From Microvirga lotononidis (GTDB lineage Bacteria; Pseudomonadota; Alphaproteobacteria; Rhizobiales; Beijerinckiaceae), in NCBI RefSeq assembly GCF_034627025.1, contig NZ_CP141048.1:3608001-3672000 (forward strand): a stretch of DNA of 64,000 bases, in the 5' to 3' direction. The translations under genes were made by a program, and so were the position numbers. Below are positions 45,650 to 57,093 of this stretch, one piece after another; the first letter of the stretch is position 1, and every line of letters starts with the position of its first letter. Below the pieces are notes generated by a model, which was given only the letters and a program-made list of their open reading frames with translations, was not told the origin of the DNA and did no database searches.

Positions 45650-48181
45650 ATGGCTTATGAGGGCGACACGCCGAGAAGCGCGGCCATCGACCGTTCCGAC
45701 CGTCCCGGACATATCGGATGGGTGCTGCTTCTGGCCGGCGTCCTGGTCGGCGCAACCCTGAGCCTGCGGTTCCTGGACATCGAGCAGACCCAGCCGCTGA
45801 TCCTCGGACTGCTCGCCTTTTTCGCCATGGCCGGCGTCTTCTTCCTTTTCGCGATGGCGATCGGCGTCGTTCAGTTTCCCGGCCAAACCGCGCGAAACGA
45901 TATCACCAAGCTCATGGCCGATACCTCCGGCGACGGTCTCGTGGTGATCGAGGACGACGGCCGCATCACCTATGCCAACGATGCCTACCTTTCCATCGCA
46001 GGACTGCAGGGCGGGGACGTGCGTCCCGTGGAGCGCCTGTTCATGGGGGCACCCGAGGTCTCGGAGGCGATCTATCGGTTGGCCCAGGCCGCGCGCGAGC
46101 ACCGCACGGGGACGGAGGAGATCCGCCTCTCGCCCTCGTTGAGCGGGGCGCAGGAATTCGGCTGGTACCGCGTGCGCGTACGCCCGGTACCGCGTCCCAA
46201 CGGGCGACAGGCGGCGCTCTGGACGATCAGCGAAGTGACGCATGAGCGTGAGCGGCAGGAGAACGTCTTCCAGGAGCTCCAGCACGCCATCGACTATCTC
46301 GATCACGCCCCGGCGGGGTTCCTGTCGGTCGATCCCGAGGGCTCGATCATCTATCTCAACGCGACCCTGGCGTCGTGGCTCGACTACGATCTCGCCCAGG
46401 TCGGCTCCGGAGGGCTGAACCTCACCGACATCGTGCCTCGCGACGTGGTGTCGTTGATGACGTCGTTCTCCGGCGAGCCGGGCAGCGTCCGCACGGAAAC
46501 CTTCGACCTCGACCTGCGCCGCCGCAACGGCCAGTTTCTGCCCGTGCGGCTGTATCACCGCATCGCCTTCGGACAGGATGGGCGGATGGGCCCGTCCCGG
46601 ACGCTCGTCCTCAACCGCTCCGCGGGAGGAGAAGTCGACGAGGGACAGCGCGCGGCGGAAGTGCGTTTCGCCCGGTTCTTCAACAACACGCCCATTGCCA
46701 TCGCGACGGTCGATCAGGCCGGGCGGGTCGTTCATGCCAATGCACCGTTCACCAAGCTGTTCGGCGCGCTCACGCGCATGGCCGAGAGCGGAGCGACCGG
46801 CGCATCCATTCTCGATCCGTTCCGTGAGCGCGCACCCATCGAGGCCGCGCTCAAGGCGGCGGCGGAGAATCGGGGAGACATTCCGCCCCTGGAGCTCCAG
46901 ACCACGGGAGACAGCGGGGGCTCCGTCCGGGTCTGGGTGACGCCTGTGGGCGATACCGGGGCCGACGGCGAGACGGCCATTCTCTACGCCCTCGACACCA
47001 CCGATTTCCGCAAGGTGGAGGAACAGCTCGCCCAATCGCAGAAGATGAACGCGGTCGGCCAGCTCGCGGGCGGCGTCGCGCACGATTTCAACAACGTGCT
47101 GCAGGCCATCATCGGCTACAGCGACCTGCTGCTCGCCAATCACCGGCCGACCGATCCGTCCTTCCAGGACATCATGCAGATCAAGCAGAATGCGAACCGG
47201 GCCGCGAGTCTGGTGCGCCAGCTGCTCGCCTTCTCGCGCCGCCAGACGCTGCGGCCGGAGGTGCTGAACCTCAACGACCGTCTCTACGACCTTTCCATGC
47301 TGCTCAAGCGCCTGCTCGGCGAGCGGGTGGAACTCGATCTCAGCCATGGCCGCGATCTCTGGTTCGTGAAGGCCGACGTGAACCAGTTCGAGCAGGTGGT
47401 GGTGAACCTCGCCGTCAATGCGCGCGACGCCATGCCGGGCGGCGGCAAGCTCGCGATCCGTACGGGGAACGTCTCGGCCGCGGAGGCCGCCCGTCTGAAC
47501 GTGAGCGCGATGCCGCCGGCCGATTACGTGGTCGTCGAGGTGTCAGACACCGGATCCGGCATGACACCCGACGTTGTGGAAAAGATCTTCGAGCCCTTCT
47601 TCACCACGAAGGAGGTCGGCAAGGGTACGGGCCTCGGCCTCTCCACCGTCTTCGGCATCGTCAAGCAATCGGGCGGCTATATCGACGTCGATTCGAAGCT
47701 CGGCGAGGGCACGACCTTCCGGATCTACCTGCCGCGCCATGTCCAAGAGGTCCAGGAGGCGCCCGAGGAAGCCAAGGCCGACGCGCCCAAGAAGCCCGCC
47801 GCCGACATGACCGGGCAGGGGACCATACTCCTCGTGGAGGACGAGGACCCGGTCCGGGCCGTCAACGCCCGGGCGCTCTCCGCCCGCGGCTACACGGTGC
47901 TGGAAGCCGCCTCCGGCATCGAGGCGATGGAGATCATCCAGGAGCGGGGCGCCCCGGTCGATCTCGTGGTGTCGGACGTGGTCATGCCCGAGATGGACGG
48001 CCCGACCCTGCTGCGCGAATTGCGCAAGCTCTACCCCGACCTGAAGGTGATCTTCGTCTCCGGTTACGCAGAGGAAGCCTTCCGCAAGAACCTTCCCGAA
48101 GGTGAGGATTTCAACTTCCTGCCCAAGCCCTTCAGCCTGCGCCAGCTGGTCGAGACCGTGAAGCAGGCGATGGTTCGGTAA
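45650..48181 (+). CDS. cckA: cell-cycle hybrid histidine kinase CckA
   Basis: An 843-residue hybrid kinase. Two N-terminal membrane helices ([19 protein letters not shown] and [20 protein letters not shown]) are followed by two or three PAS domains (about 85-200, 205-325 and 340-455), the dimerisation domain with phospho-accepting His478 in [12 protein letters not shown], an HATPase domain ([34 protein letters not shown]) and a C-terminal receiver with phospho-acceptor Asp776 ([12 protein letters not shown]). CckA phosphorylates and dephosphorylates ChpT, which passes phosphate to CtrA and CpdR. An exact CtrA box lies upstream. No signs of truncation; the architecture and length match known members. 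Confidence 0.95.
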   Translation: MAYEGDTPRSAAIDRSDRPGHIGWVLLLAGVLVGATLSLRFLDIEQTQPLILGLLAFFAMAGVFFLFAMAIGVVQFPGQTARNDITKLMADTSGDGLVVIEDDGRITYANDAYLSIAGLQGGDVRPVERLFMGAPEVSEAIYRLAQAAREHRTGTEEIRLSPSLSGAQEFGWYRVRVRPVPRPNGRQAALWTISEVTHERERQENVFQELQHAIDYLDHAPAGFLSVDPEGSIIYLNATLASWLDYDLAQVGSGGLNLTDIVPRDVVSLMTSFSGEPGSVRTETFDLDLRRRNGQFLPVRLYHRIAFGQDGRMGPSRTLVLNRSAGGEVDEGQRAAEVRFARFFNNTPIAIATVDQAGRVVHANAPFTKLFGALTRMAESGATGASILDPFRERAPIEAALKAAAENRGDIPPLELQTTGDSGGSVRVWVTPVGDTGADGETAILYALDTTDFRKVEEQLAQSQKMNAVGQLAGGVAHDFNNVLQAIIGYSDLLLANHRPTDPSFQDIMQIKQNANRAASLVRQLLAFSRRQTLRPEVLNLNDRLYDLSMLLKRLLGERVELDLSHGRDLWFVKADVNQFEQVVVNLAVNARDAMPGGGKLAIRTGNVSAAEAARLNVSAMPPADYVVVEVSDTGSGMTPDVVEKIFEPFFTTKEVGKGTGLGLSTVFGIVKQSGGYIDVDSKLGEGTTFRIYLPRHVQEVQEAPEEAKADAPKKPAADMTGQGTILLVEDEDPVRAVNARALSARGYTVLEAASGIEAMEIIQERGAPVDLVVSDVVMPEMDGPTLLRELRKLYPDLKVIFVSGYAEEAFRKNLPEGEDFNFLPKPFSLRQLVETVKQAMVR

Positions 48182-48251
48182 GTAGCTGAATTTACTTAAT
48201 TTTAACCCTGCGGCATCGTGCCCTGCAAGGGATCTGTGAATTCTCGAATGA

Positions 48252-48266
48252 GAACGAAAAAAGAAC
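48252..48266. promoter_or_regulatory. LexA (SOS) box before recA
   Basis: GAAC (48252-48255), seven bases, GAAC (48263-48266) is the alphaproteobacterial direct-repeat LexA site (GTTC-N7-GTTC on the other strand). A likely promoter (TTGCGG at 48267-48272 and ACATAT around 48290) directly follows and would be blocked by bound LexA. It lies about 87 bases before the recA ATG. Confidence 0.85.
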
Positions 48267-48352
48267 TTGCGGGTAGGAACAAAGTGAGTACATATATTCT
48301 CTCAACACCGCGTTGAGATTCACTCTTCCTCCTGCCATAAGGATGTTAGGTC

Positions 48353-49447
<1,095 letters not shown>

Positions 49448-49494
49448 TGCATGGCCCGGATAAGTGGGATCAGGTTATCCGATAAGGCCATGCA
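49448..49494 (+). other. long imperfect inverted repeat after recA
   Basis: TGCATGGCC and CGGATAA (49448-49463) pair with TTATCCG and GGCCATGCA (49475-49481, 49486-49494) across an 11-base loop, leaving a 4-base ATAA bulge. It starts one base after the recA stop; it could act as a 3' stabilising structure or a protein site. Confidence 0.6.
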
Positions 49495-49530
49495 CGAAAG
49501 AGGTTTTGCTCTCCTTCAAGGGCAAAGAGA

Positions 49531-49560
49531 GGCCGTCGCGAGAGATCGCGGCGGTCTTTT
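49531..49560 (+). terminator. intrinsic terminator of recA
   Basis: A 10-base stem including two G-T pairs (GGCCGTCGCG at 49531-49540 with CGCGGCGGTC at 49547-49556) has a 6-base loop and a run of four T. It lies 20 bases from the convergent sugar dehydrogenase stop. Confidence 0.75.
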
Positions 49561-49580
49561 CATGTGGAAGTCCGCCTCAC

Positions 49581-50906
49581 TCATTGGGCGGTGACGCGCC
49601 AGACAGCGTTGCCGAGATCGTCCGCGACCAGCAGGGCTCCGGTCCTGTCGACGGCGACGCCCACCGGACGACCATGGACGCTGTCCTCCCCGGCGAGGAA
49701 GCCCGTCAGCACGTCCTGCGCCTTGCCGTTGGGCTTGCCGTTCTCGAAGGGTACGTACACGACCTTGTAGCCGCTGAACTGGTTGCGGTCCCAGCTCCCA
49801 TGCTCGCCGATGAAGGCGCCGCCGCGATAGGCGTCCGGCAGGCTGGTACCGGTATAGAAAGTCAGGCCCAAGGGGGCGACGTGCGAGCTCAGCGCATAAT
49901 CCGGCACGACGGCGCTCGCGACGAGATCCGGCCGCTGCGGCATGACGCGCGGATCGACGTGCTGGCCGAAATAGCTGTAGGGCCAGCCGTAGAAGGCGCC
50001 TTCGCGGACGGAGGTCAGGTAGTCGGGAACGAGGTTGGGCCCGAGCTCGTCGCGCTCGTTGGCGACGGCCCAAAGCACGTTGGTTTTCGGCTCGAATGCA
50101 AGGCTCGTCGGGTTGCGGATGCCCCCGGCGAAGACCCGCGCGCGGCCTGTCGCCCGGTCCACCTCCCACACGGCGGCGCGGTCCTTCTCCGCCTCCATGC
50201 CGTTCTCGGTGATGTTGCTGTTGGACCCGACGCCCACGTAGAGCAGCGATCCGTCGGGGCTTGCCGTGAGAGCCTTCGTCCAATGGTGGTTGATGGGACC
50301 GCCCGGCAAATCGGTCAGCTTGGTGCCCGGCTCCGTGATCTGGGTCTGACCGTCGGTGTAGCGATAGCGCATGATCGCGTCGGTGTTGGCGACATAAAGA
50401 TCCTGGCCGACGAGAACGACGCCGTAGGGAGAGTTGAGATGGTCGATGAAGACCGTCTTCATCTCGGGCGCCCCGTCGCCGTCGGCATCGCGCAGGAGAG
50501 TGATGCGGTTGCCGGCTTGCGTGTCGCCATGGGCGTAGGACATGATCCAGCCCATGATCAGGTCCTTGGGGCGATGGTTCGGATCGGTGCCGGGGCCGCC
50601 GGATTCGACCACGAGCACATCGCCGTTGGGCAGGGGATAGACGACGCGGGGATTGGCCAGGTCCCTGGCCATGGCCTGAACCTTCAGGCCGCTCGCGACC
50701 TTCGGGGTCTCGTTCGCGCCCCAACCGACCGGCTTTGCCAAGCGCATGGGAGGCAGCAGGTATTGCTTCGGCTCGGGCAGAACCGGATCGGGACCGACCT
50801 GGCTCTGCGGATCGAAGGTCCCATCGTCCTGGCAGCCGGCAAGAGCCAGCATGGAAAGACTAATGAGGGCGACCAAGCCAGGCGCGATTCGGGACGATGC
50901 CGTCAT
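49581..50906 (-). CDS. PQQ-dependent sugar/sorbosone dehydrogenase-like lipoprotein
   Basis: A 441-residue beta-propeller protein of the soluble glucose/sorbosone dehydrogenase family. A lipobox (ALAGC, Cys25) marks it as a periplasmic lipoprotein. Blade motifs such as YGVVLVGQDLYVANTDAIMRYRY, GGIRNPTSLAFEP, EGAFYGWPYSYFGQ and AFIGEHGSWDRNQFSGYKVVY are seen. It would oxidise an aldose or sorbosone using PQQ, passing electrons to the chain; PQQ synthesis genes are not in the window. Its start overlaps the end of the DUF2231 gene (ATGA), so it is second in a two-gene unit. Confidence 0.9.
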   Translation of the reverse strand: MTASSRIAPGLVALISLSMLALAGCQDDGTFDPQSQVGPDPVLPEPKQYLLPPMRLAKPVGWGANETPKVASGLKVQAMARDLANPRVVYPLPNGDVLVVESGGPGTDPNHRPKDLIMGWIMSYAHGDTQAGNRITLLRDADGDGAPEMKTVFIDHLNSPYGVVLVGQDLYVANTDAIMRYRYTDGQTQITEPGTKLTDLPGGPINHHWTKALTASPDGSLLYVGVGSNSNITENGMEAEKDRAAVWEVDRATGRARVFAGGIRNPTSLAFEPKTNVLWAVANERDELGPNLVPDYLTSVREGAFYGWPYSYFGQHVDPRVMPQRPDLVASAVVPDYALSSHVAPLGLTFYTGTSLPDAYRGGAFIGEHGSWDRNQFSGYKVVYVPFENGKPNGKAQDVLTGFLAGEDSVHGRPVGVAVDRTGALLVADDLGNAVWRVTAQ

Positions 50907-51352
50907 GACAGGACTCCCACCCGGTGGCGGTACACCATCGACCAGCCCAGCCAGCCCGTGACGAGCATGAGGAGGACGACGACGGCGGAGAGGACGAGGC
51001 CGGTCGGGACGACCGAGGTCCAGGCATCGCGGCTATGGACGAAGGCGTTGAGCAGGGACAGTCCCAGGACCAGCACGTTGCCGAGCATATGCGGCCATGC
51101 CGGCGCCTGGGCACGGATCGCGCGGCTGCTCAGGAAATCGATCAATCCGGCCAGGGCCGCCAGGCCGCCCATGAGGAGGCCGACGGCCAGGAGCCACGCG
51201 GAGAAGTTCGACCACATGATATCGGCCGTCCGCCAATAGACGATGTCCGTCACGAGCGCGCCGGTGAAGCATACGATCGGGAAGGGCACCAGCATCGGAT
51301 GGATCGGGTGGCCCGCTATACTGGCCCTGGACGGAGGGTTACGTTCGCTCAT
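50903..51352 (-). CDS. DUF2231 membrane protein
   Basis: A 149-residue four-helix membrane protein of the DUF2231 family: AGHPIHPMLVPFPIVCFTGALVTDIVYW at the start (HP(I/L)HP motif), then three more hydrophobic segments and a short tail. The stop overlaps the start of the sugar dehydrogenase gene by 4 bases. DUF2231 proteins often neighbour redox enzymes, so a quinone or heme-linked electron role with the partner is possible but unproven. ATG 51352 was chosen; an open frame to 51514 is not supported. Confidence 0.85.
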   Translation of the reverse strand: MSERNPPSRASIAGHPIHPMLVPFPIVCFTGALVTDIVYWRTADIMWSNFSAWLLAVGLLMGGLAALAGLIDFLSSRAIRAQAPAWPHMLGNVLVLGLSLLNAFVHSRDAWTSVVPTGLVLSAVVVLLMLVTGWLGWSMVYRHRVGVLS

Positions 51353-51553
51353 CGCGGCCTGTCCTCGGTATATATGCTCCGAGGTTGACGGCGGCCGGGG
51401 GCGAAGGTTCCCGGACCTCACCCTTACGATCCGGGCCTGAAGGTCGCACTTTGGACGAAGCGCCACCTCGACAGGGAAAGCCGGGACGTCTAGAAACGGC
51501 CGAAACATGAGCATGTCGGGCGATTAGGCCCATTACTCCGAGCTAAGAGTTCC

Positions 51554-54208
51554 ATGAGCGGCGTCAACGAAATCCGGTCGGCCTTCCTCGATTACTTTGC
51601 CAAGAACGGCCATGAGGTCGTGGCCTCGAGCCCGCTTGTGCCGCGCAACGATCCGACCCTGATGTTCACGAATGCCGGCATGGTGCAGTTCAAGAACGTC
51701 TTCACGGGAGCCGAGAAGCGCCCCTACAGCACGGCCGCGACGGCGCAGAAATGCGTGCGCGCGGGCGGCAAGCACAACGACCTCGACAATGTGGGCTATA
51801 CGGCGCGCCACCACACCTTCTTCGAGATGCTCGGCAACTTCTCCTTCGGCGATTACTTCAAGGAGCGGGCCATCGAACTCGCTTGGGGGCTGATCACCAA
51901 GGAGTTCAGCCTGCCGAAGGACAAGCTGCTGGTCACCGTCTACCACGACGACGACGAGGCGGCGAACCTCTGGAAGAAGATCGCCGGGTTCTCGGATTCC
52001 AAGATCATCCGCATCCCGACCTCGGACAATTTCTGGCAGATGGGCGATACCGGTCCCTGCGGCCCCTGCTCGGAAATCTTCATCGACCAGGGCGACAAGC
52101 TCTGGGGCGGCCCTCCCGGCAGCCCGGAGGAGGACGGCGACCGCTTCCTCGAGTTCTGGAACCTCGTGTTCATGCAATACGAGCAGATCGAGCCCGGCAA
52201 CCGCATCGGCCTGCCCAAGCCCTCCATCGATACCGGCATGGGGCTGGAGCGCATCTCGGCGATCCTGCAGGGCGTGACCTCGAACTACGACACGGACCTG
52301 TTCCGCACCCTGATCGAAGCCGTGGCCCATGCCACCGGCGTGGCGCCGGAAGGCGACCGCAAGGCCTCGCACCGCGTGATCGCCGACCACCTGCGCACGT
52401 CCTGCTTCCTCGTGGCCGATGGCGTGCTGCCGTCGAACGAGGGGCGCGGCTACGTGCTTCGCCGCATCATGCGCCGCGCCATGCGCCACGCCCAGCTGCT
52501 CGGCGCGCGCGATCCGCTCATGTACCGCCTCGTGCCGGTTCTCGTGCGCGAGATGGGACAGGCCTACCCTGAGCTGATCCGCGCCGAGGCCCTGATCACC
52601 GAGACCCTGAAGCTGGAGGAGACTCGCTTCCGCAAGACCCTGGAGCGCGGCCTGTCGATTCTCGACGAGGAAAGCCGCGGACTCACCAAGGGGCAGAACC
52701 TCTCGGGCGATACGGCCTTCACGCTTTACGACACGTACGGTTTCCCGCTCGACCTGACGCAGGACGCTCTGAAGCCCCGGGGCATCGGTGTCGACACGGA
52801 GACCTTCGACGCCGCGATGCAGCGCCAGCGCGAGATGGCGCGCGCCGCCTGGTCCGGATCGGGCGAGGCCGCCACGGAGACCGTGTGGTTCTCCGTCAAG
52901 GAGCGCACGGGCGCGACAGAGTTCCTGGGCTACGATACGGAAACGGCCGAGGGTGTCGTCCTGGCGCTCCTGAAGGACGGCCGGGAGGTGACGGAGCTCA
53001 AGGCCGGCGAGACCGGCCTCGTGGTCCTCAACCAGACGCCTTTCTACGGGGAATCCGGTGGTCAGGTCGGCGATACGGGCGTGATGCAGGGCGAGGGCGC
53101 CCGTGTCTTCGTGACCGGCACCGAGAAGAAGCTCGGCGATCTCTTCGTGCACCATGTCACCGTGGAGCACGGTCCGCTGAAGCTGAACCAGTCCCTCGAG
53201 CTGACCGTGGACCACCAGCGCCGCTCGGCCGTGCGGTCCAACCACTCCGCCACTCACCTCCTGCACGAGGCGCTGCGCCAGGTCCTCGGCGACCATGTGG
53301 CCCAGAAGGGCTCGCTGGTGGCCCCCGACCGCCTGCGCTTCGACTTCAGCCATCCCAAGCCCATCGAGGATGCGGAGCTCAAGGAGGTCGAGGAGATCGC
53401 CAACCGCGTCCTGCTCCAGAACGAGCCGGTGGTCACCAAGCTCATGGCCGTGGACGAGGCCATCGAGTCCGGCGCCCGCGCGCTCTTCGGCGAGAAGTAC
53501 GGCGACGAGGTCCGAGTCGTCTCCATGGGCAAGGGTGAGGCCAACCGGGCATTCTCGGTGGAGCTGTGCGGCGGCACCCATGTCGGCCGCACCGGCGATA
53601 TCGGCCTCATCACCATCGTGGGCGAGGGCGCCGTCGCCGCGGGCGTACGCCGCCTCGAAGCGATGACGGGCGACGCCGCCCGCCGCTACCTTGCCGATGA
53701 AAGCCGCAAGCTGCGCGAGGTCGCGAGCCTCCTCAAGACGCCGGTGGACGAGGTCTCGCCGCGCCTCGCGGCCCTTCTGGAAGAGCGCCGCAAGCTGGAG
53801 CGCGACCTCGCCGAGGCGCGTCGCAAGCTTGCCATGGGCGGCGGCGGCGCGGACGGCGGCGATCCGGTCAAGGACGTGGCCGGCATCAAGCTGATGGCTC
53901 GCGCGGTCACCGGCGTCGAGATGAAGGACCTGAAGAGCCTCGCCGACGAGGGCAAGAAGCGCCTCGGTTCCGGGGTCGTGGCCATCGTGGGCGTCGCGGA
54001 GGACGGCAAGGCCGGCATCGTCGTCGGCGTGACCGAGGACCTGACGGCGAAGGTCGACGCGGTCGCCCTTGTGCGGGTCGGGTCGGAAAAGCTCGGCGGC
54101 AAGGGCGGCGGCGGACGCCGCGACATGGCCCAGGCCGGCGGTCCCGACGGGGCGCAGGCCGAAGCGGCGCTCGCCGCCATCGAAGCGGCGCTTACCGACG
54201 CCGCGTGA
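51554..54208 (+). CDS. alaS: alanyl-tRNA synthetase
   Basis: An 884-residue AlaRS. The class II catalytic core ([32 protein letters not shown]), the tRNA-recognition region, the editing domain with [13 protein letters not shown] and [13 protein letters not shown] zinc ligands, and the C-Ala domain ending in [12 protein letters not shown] are all present. Recognition is by the G3-U70 pair of tRNA-Ala. The stop overlaps the downstream potassium-channel gene by GTGA. Synteny of recA and alaS is common in alphaproteobacteria. Confidence 0.98.
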   Translation: MSGVNEIRSAFLDYFAKNGHEVVASSPLVPRNDPTLMFTNAGMVQFKNVFTGAEKRPYSTAATAQKCVRAGGKHNDLDNVGYTARHHTFFEMLGNFSFGDYFKERAIELAWGLITKEFSLPKDKLLVTVYHDDDEAANLWKKIAGFSDSKIIRIPTSDNFWQMGDTGPCGPCSEIFIDQGDKLWGGPPGSPEEDGDRFLEFWNLVFMQYEQIEPGNRIGLPKPSIDTGMGLERISAILQGVTSNYDTDLFRTLIEAVAHATGVAPEGDRKASHRVIADHLRTSCFLVADGVLPSNEGRGYVLRRIMRRAMRHAQLLGARDPLMYRLVPVLVREMGQAYPELIRAEALITETLKLEETRFRKTLERGLSILDEESRGLTKGQNLSGDTAFTLYDTYGFPLDLTQDALKPRGIGVDTETFDAAMQRQREMARAAWSGSGEAATETVWFSVKERTGATEFLGYDTETAEGVVLALLKDGREVTELKAGETGLVVLNQTPFYGESGGQVGDTGVMQGEGARVFVTGTEKKLGDLFVHHVTVEHGPLKLNQSLELTVDHQRRSAVRSNHSATHLLHEALRQVLGDHVAQKGSLVAPDRLRFDFSHPKPIEDAELKEVEEIANRVLLQNEPVVTKLMAVDEAIESGARALFGEKYGDEVRVVSMGKGEANRAFSVELCGGTHVGRTGDIGLITIVGEGAVAAGVRRLEAMTGDAARRYLADESRKLREVASLLKTPVDEVSPRLAALLEERRKLERDLAEARRKLAMGGGGADGGDPVKDVAGIKLMARAVTGVEMKDLKSLADEGKKRLGSGVVAIVGVAEDGKAGIVVGVTEDLTAKVDAVALVRVGSEKLGGKGGGGRRDMAQAGGPDGAQAEAALAAIEAALTDAA

Positions 54209-55377
54209 GACCGAACGCCGTGCCGAGGGTTCATCCACACCCGGCGCGGCGCAGGATCTACGAAATCCTCGAACGCAGCAGCGTGAACGACCCCATCGTT
54301 CACGCTGTTCATTTTGGCCTGATCCTCCTGATCGCCGTGAATGTCACGGCCGTGGTCCTCGAGAGCGTCCCTTCCATCCGAGAGAGCTACGGCGCGCTCT
54401 TTCTCTGGATCGAGATCGTCAGCGGGCTCATCTTCACCGTCGAATACATGGCGCGTCTCTGGTGTGCGCCCGAAGACCCGCCGTTCCAGCACCTGCGGCC
54501 GTGGCGGGCGCGCCTGCGCTGGGCCATGCATCCGCAATCCATCGTCGATCTCCTGGCGATCCTGCCTTTCTATCTCGCCTATTGGGACGTCGAGAGCCTG
54601 CGGACCCTCCTGCTGCTCCGGCTGTTCCGGTTCTTCAAGCTCGCGCGCTATTCGCCGGGCCTCGCGAGCCTTGCGGAAGCCATCTATGCGGAGCGGCGGG
54701 CGTTGCTCGCCTGCGGGGTCATCCTCATCGGTGCCATGCTGCTTGCGGCCTCGGCGATGAACCTTGCCGAGCGGGAGGTGCAGCCCGACAAGTTCGGCAC
54801 GATCCCGGAGGCGATGTACTGGGCCATCGTGACGCTGACCACGGTCGGCTATGGCGACGCGGTGCCCGTGACGGCGATCGGACGGGTGATCGCTGCCGTG
54901 ACGGCCGTCATGGGCCTCGTCATGCTGGCCCTGCCGGTCGGCATCGTCGCGAGCGCCTTCTCGCGGGAGATCCATCGCCGCGACTTCGTCGTGACCTGGA
55001 GCATGGTGGCCCGTGTGCCCCTGTTCGCCGATCTCGACGCGCATGAGATCGCCACCGTGATGCAATGCCTCAGGTCGCGCAGCTGCATCCCGGGAGAGGT
55101 CATCGTCCGCAAGGGCGATGAGGCGCATTCCATGTACCTGATCGCCTCCGGCGACGTGGAGGTGGTGCTGCCGGGCGAGCATGTGAGGCTCGGGCCGGGG
55201 GACTTCTTCGGCGAGATAGCGATCCTGAGGCGCCGCCGCCGCTCCGCCACCGTGAAGGCATCGACCCATTGCCGGCTGCTCGTCCTCGATGCGGACGACC
55301 TTCATGAATTGCTGGAGGCGAACCCCTCCATCGCGGCGCATCTCCACAAGGTGGCTCAGTCTCGCGGCGGCCGGTAA
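54205..55377 (+). CDS. cyclic nucleotide-gated potassium channel (MlotiK1/MloK1-like)
   Basis: A 390-residue six-helix voltage-sensor-like channel with a C-terminal cyclic nucleotide-binding domain. The selectivity filter is TVGYGD (in [18 protein letters not shown]). The S4 segment [18 protein letters not shown] has few regularly spaced charges. The CNBD (about 268-385) has [26 protein letters not shown] and [18 protein letters not shown] (the phosphate-binding cassette). It resembles Mesorhizobium MloK1. Translation starts at GTG 54205, overlapping the alaS stop, so expression should be coupled to alaS; functionally this pairing is unexpected. Confidence 0.9.
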   Translation: MRPNAVPRVHPHPARRRIYEILERSSVNDPIVHAVHFGLILLIAVNVTAVVLESVPSIRESYGALFLWIEIVSGLIFTVEYMARLWCAPEDPPFQHLRPWRARLRWAMHPQSIVDLLAILPFYLAYWDVESLRTLLLLRLFRFFKLARYSPGLASLAEAIYAERRALLACGVILIGAMLLAASAMNLAEREVQPDKFGTIPEAMYWAIVTLTTVGYGDAVPVTAIGRVIAAVTAVMGLVMLALPVGIVASAFSREIHRRDFVVTWSMVARVPLFADLDAHEIATVMQCLRSRSCIPGEVIVRKGDEAHSMYLIASGDVEVVLPGEHVRLGPGDFFGEIAILRRRRRSATVKASTHCRLLVLDADDLHELLEANPSIAAHLHKVAQSRGGR

Positions 55378-55403
55378 AGCTCTTCGTGAGCCCCTGATCC
55401 GCT

Positions 55404-55865
55404 TCAATCGTGGTCGGGATGCTGGCGCGAGGCCATCTTCCTCAAATCCTCCGGGCTCGCATAATCCTCCGTCCGCTGGCCGGGCAGGGTGTGCAGCATT
55501 GCGAAGGCGGGGAGCTTGCTCTCCAGGCCGTACTGGATTTCCGGCGTGACCCGGCCCGGCTCGTCGAGACTTCCGATCGAGACGGTGATGCGGTCCTGTT
55601 CCACATAGGAGAAGGTCAGCGGCGTGCCGCAGTCGCGGCAGAAACCCCGCTCCACGGCCTCGGAACTCTTGAAGATCCCGGGCTGCCCCTTCGTCCAGAC
55701 CAGATCCTCGCGCGGCACGCCGGTGAGTGCGGAAAAGTAATTGCCGAAAGCCTTCTGACACATGCGGCAATGGCAGATGCTGGCATGGGTCGGCTCGGAT
55801 AGGAGCGCATAACGCACCGCGCCGCACTGGCAGCCGCCGGTCAGGGTGGGCTTGAAGTCTGGCAT
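55404..55865 (-). CDS. GFA family protein (glutathione-dependent formaldehyde-activating-like)
   Basis: A 153-residue Zn-binding protein of the GFA/CENP-V family. Zn ligands are in GGCQCGAVRY, CHCRMCQKAFG and GFCRDCGTPLTF. The family name derives from an enzyme thought to condense formaldehyde with glutathione, but activity is uncertain for most members. GGAGGAGGAAG directly precedes ATG 55865. It lies next to the toxin-immunity pair on the same strand, 23 bases downstream of the immunity-like gene, so it may be transcribed with it. Confidence 0.9.
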   Translation of the reverse strand: MPDFKPTLTGGCQCGAVRYALLSEPTHASICHCRMCQKAFGNYFSALTGVPREDLVWTKGQPGIFKSSEAVERGFCRDCGTPLTFSYVEQDRITVSIGSLDEPGRVTPEIQYGLESKLPAFAMLHTLPGQRTEDYASPEDLRKMASRQHPDHD

Positions 55866-55888
55866 GATCTTCTTCCTCCTCCGATAGA

Positions 55889-56272
55889 TTATGATGGCGG
55901 CGTCCAGGCGTATTCCCGCAAGGCAAACCAGAGCCCGCCGGGATCTTCGTCCTTGGCACCGTTCGCCAGCCACTCGCGTACGACGTTGTCGATGATCTCT
56001 TCGGGCGTGGAACCGTATTGCCGCTGCACGATCCACTCGTGCTCGCCGTCAAGTCCGCCGCCGACCACAGGCACCGCGCCACGCGAGAGAAGTTCGGCGA
56101 TGCAACGGCGCACGAAATCGATCAGCGCATCGCCTTCGAGTTTAAATCCTTGGCGACCTCCAGGCACGATCTGCCACATGCCTACGGCATCAATCGGCAG
56201 TTCGTCGGCGACCCGCTTGATGTGTTCGCTCATTGGGGTCCCATAATACCAATGCTTCGGCTCTTCGGTCAT
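55889..56272 (-). CDS. small acidic protein, probable immunity partner
   Basis: A 127-residue protein without recognised domain; it contains VVGGGLDGEHEWIVQRQYGSTPEEIIDNVVREW and is net acidic, with a mixed alpha/beta look. The ATG overlaps the TGA of the upstream gene (ATGA at 56269-56272), so the two are translated together. The upstream protein has a processing or linker motif common in polymorphic toxins, so this is interpreted as its immunity protein. Composition is more AT-rich than the flanking core genes, consistent with transfer. No homology is claimed. Confidence 0.6.
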   Translation of the reverse strand: MTEEPKHWYYGTPMSEHIKRVADELPIDAVGMWQIVPGGRQGFKLEGDALIDFVRRCIAELLSRGAVPVVGGGLDGEHEWIVQRQYGSTPEEIIDNVVREWLANGAKDEDPGGLWFALREYAWTPPS

Positions 56273-57009
56273 TTCTGATGCACCTTGTATCCATTTGGGA
56301 CGAGGGGATTATTGCTCCGAATGACGTCGAGCGTTACGCCATATCGCTCGCTCCATCGAATGCCGAAAACGGAGCCGTCTGGCTGCTGATACCATTGGCC
56401 TCGGTAGCCGACGGGAGACGTAATAATCTGCGAACCAGGTGTTACTGTTATCAGCATTTCTCTGAATACGGATGTCGGAATGGTATAAATGCCATCCGAC
56501 GAGCCTCCGCGTGAAAGCGGCGGGGCGTCCCCTATCGGTCGGCAAACTGGCTCCTGTGCCCTCAATTCCCGCAGGCGCGCGGTGGCTTGCAGGGCGGTGG
56601 CCTGATGGGCCAGGATCTCGCCTTCGACGCCTTCGTAGAGGTTAGGCCGTGGCTTCCAGTTCGGATCGCGGCGCTGCACTTCGCGCACGAGCGCCGTTGC
56701 ACGCGCCTCCGTGGCTGCAAGACGTGTTTCCTGAGTGGGAGAGGTTTCATAGATCCGCCCGCGAATGGTGCGGATTCCTCCACTTCGACGGGCGGGCCAA
56801 TTGACGGTCTCGACCCGGGCCTCGCCGCCACTCCCGCTTTCTCCCACCCATTGCCCGCCATTGGGAGTTCCAGCCGGAACGCGTGGTTGGCTCGGGTTGA
56901 AGCGCTTGAGCGCGAGTGCGATGCGTAGGCTCCGGAGTTCTAGCTGCGCGATGGAGAAGGCTCTTCTGGCGCCGAGCCATTCGCGGTGAGAGGAAGATGA
57001 TATGGACAT
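56269..57009 (-). CDS. candidate polymorphic-toxin-like protein
   Basis: A 246-residue protein. Residues about 37-54 carry FNPSQPRVPAGTPNGGQW, a linker motif I associate with alphaproteobacterial toxin-like proteins (usually PRVPAGxPDGGQW). A helical middle (about 85-155) leads to a C-terminal part of about 75 residues (GIYTIPTSVFREMLITVTPG, then DGSVFGIRWSERYGVTLDVI and GYKVHQK) that looks like a compact nuclease-type toxin, possibly BECR fold; this is unproven. There is no signal peptide. ATG 57009 has GGA 6 bases upstream. The stop overlaps the next gene by 4 bases, the classic layout for toxin followed by immunity. Confidence 0.6.
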   Translation of the reverse strand: MSISSSSHREWLGARRAFSIAQLELRSLRIALALKRFNPSQPRVPAGTPNGGQWVGESGSGGEARVETVNWPARRSGGIRTIRGRIYETSPTQETRLAATEARATALVREVQRRDPNWKPRPNLYEGVEGEILAHQATALQATARLRELRAQEPVCRPIGDAPPLSRGGSSDGIYTIPTSVFREMLITVTPGSQIITSPVGYRGQWYQQPDGSVFGIRWSERYGVTLDVIRSNNPLVPNGYKVHQK

Positions 57010-57093
57010 AAACGATCCATAGCTTCTCAAATATGGATATAATCCTAGAACAAAGCTAGAACATAGTCAAGCTTGCTGGGGCGACCCGTCAAC

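Noticed and set aside
48195..48210. A near-match to a CtrA site (TTTA-N7-TTAAC) before recA
   Set aside because: It has one mismatch in a conserved position and lies in an AT-rich stretch where chance matches are likely; the LexA box explains recA control.
51533..54238. A 901-residue minus-strand open frame opposite alaS
   Set aside because: It is a shadow of alaS codon bias, with no family pattern and no ribosome site.
53686..56082. A 798-residue minus-strand open frame spanning alaS, the channel and part of GFA
   Set aside because: It crosses three real genes in other frames and has no coherent domain.
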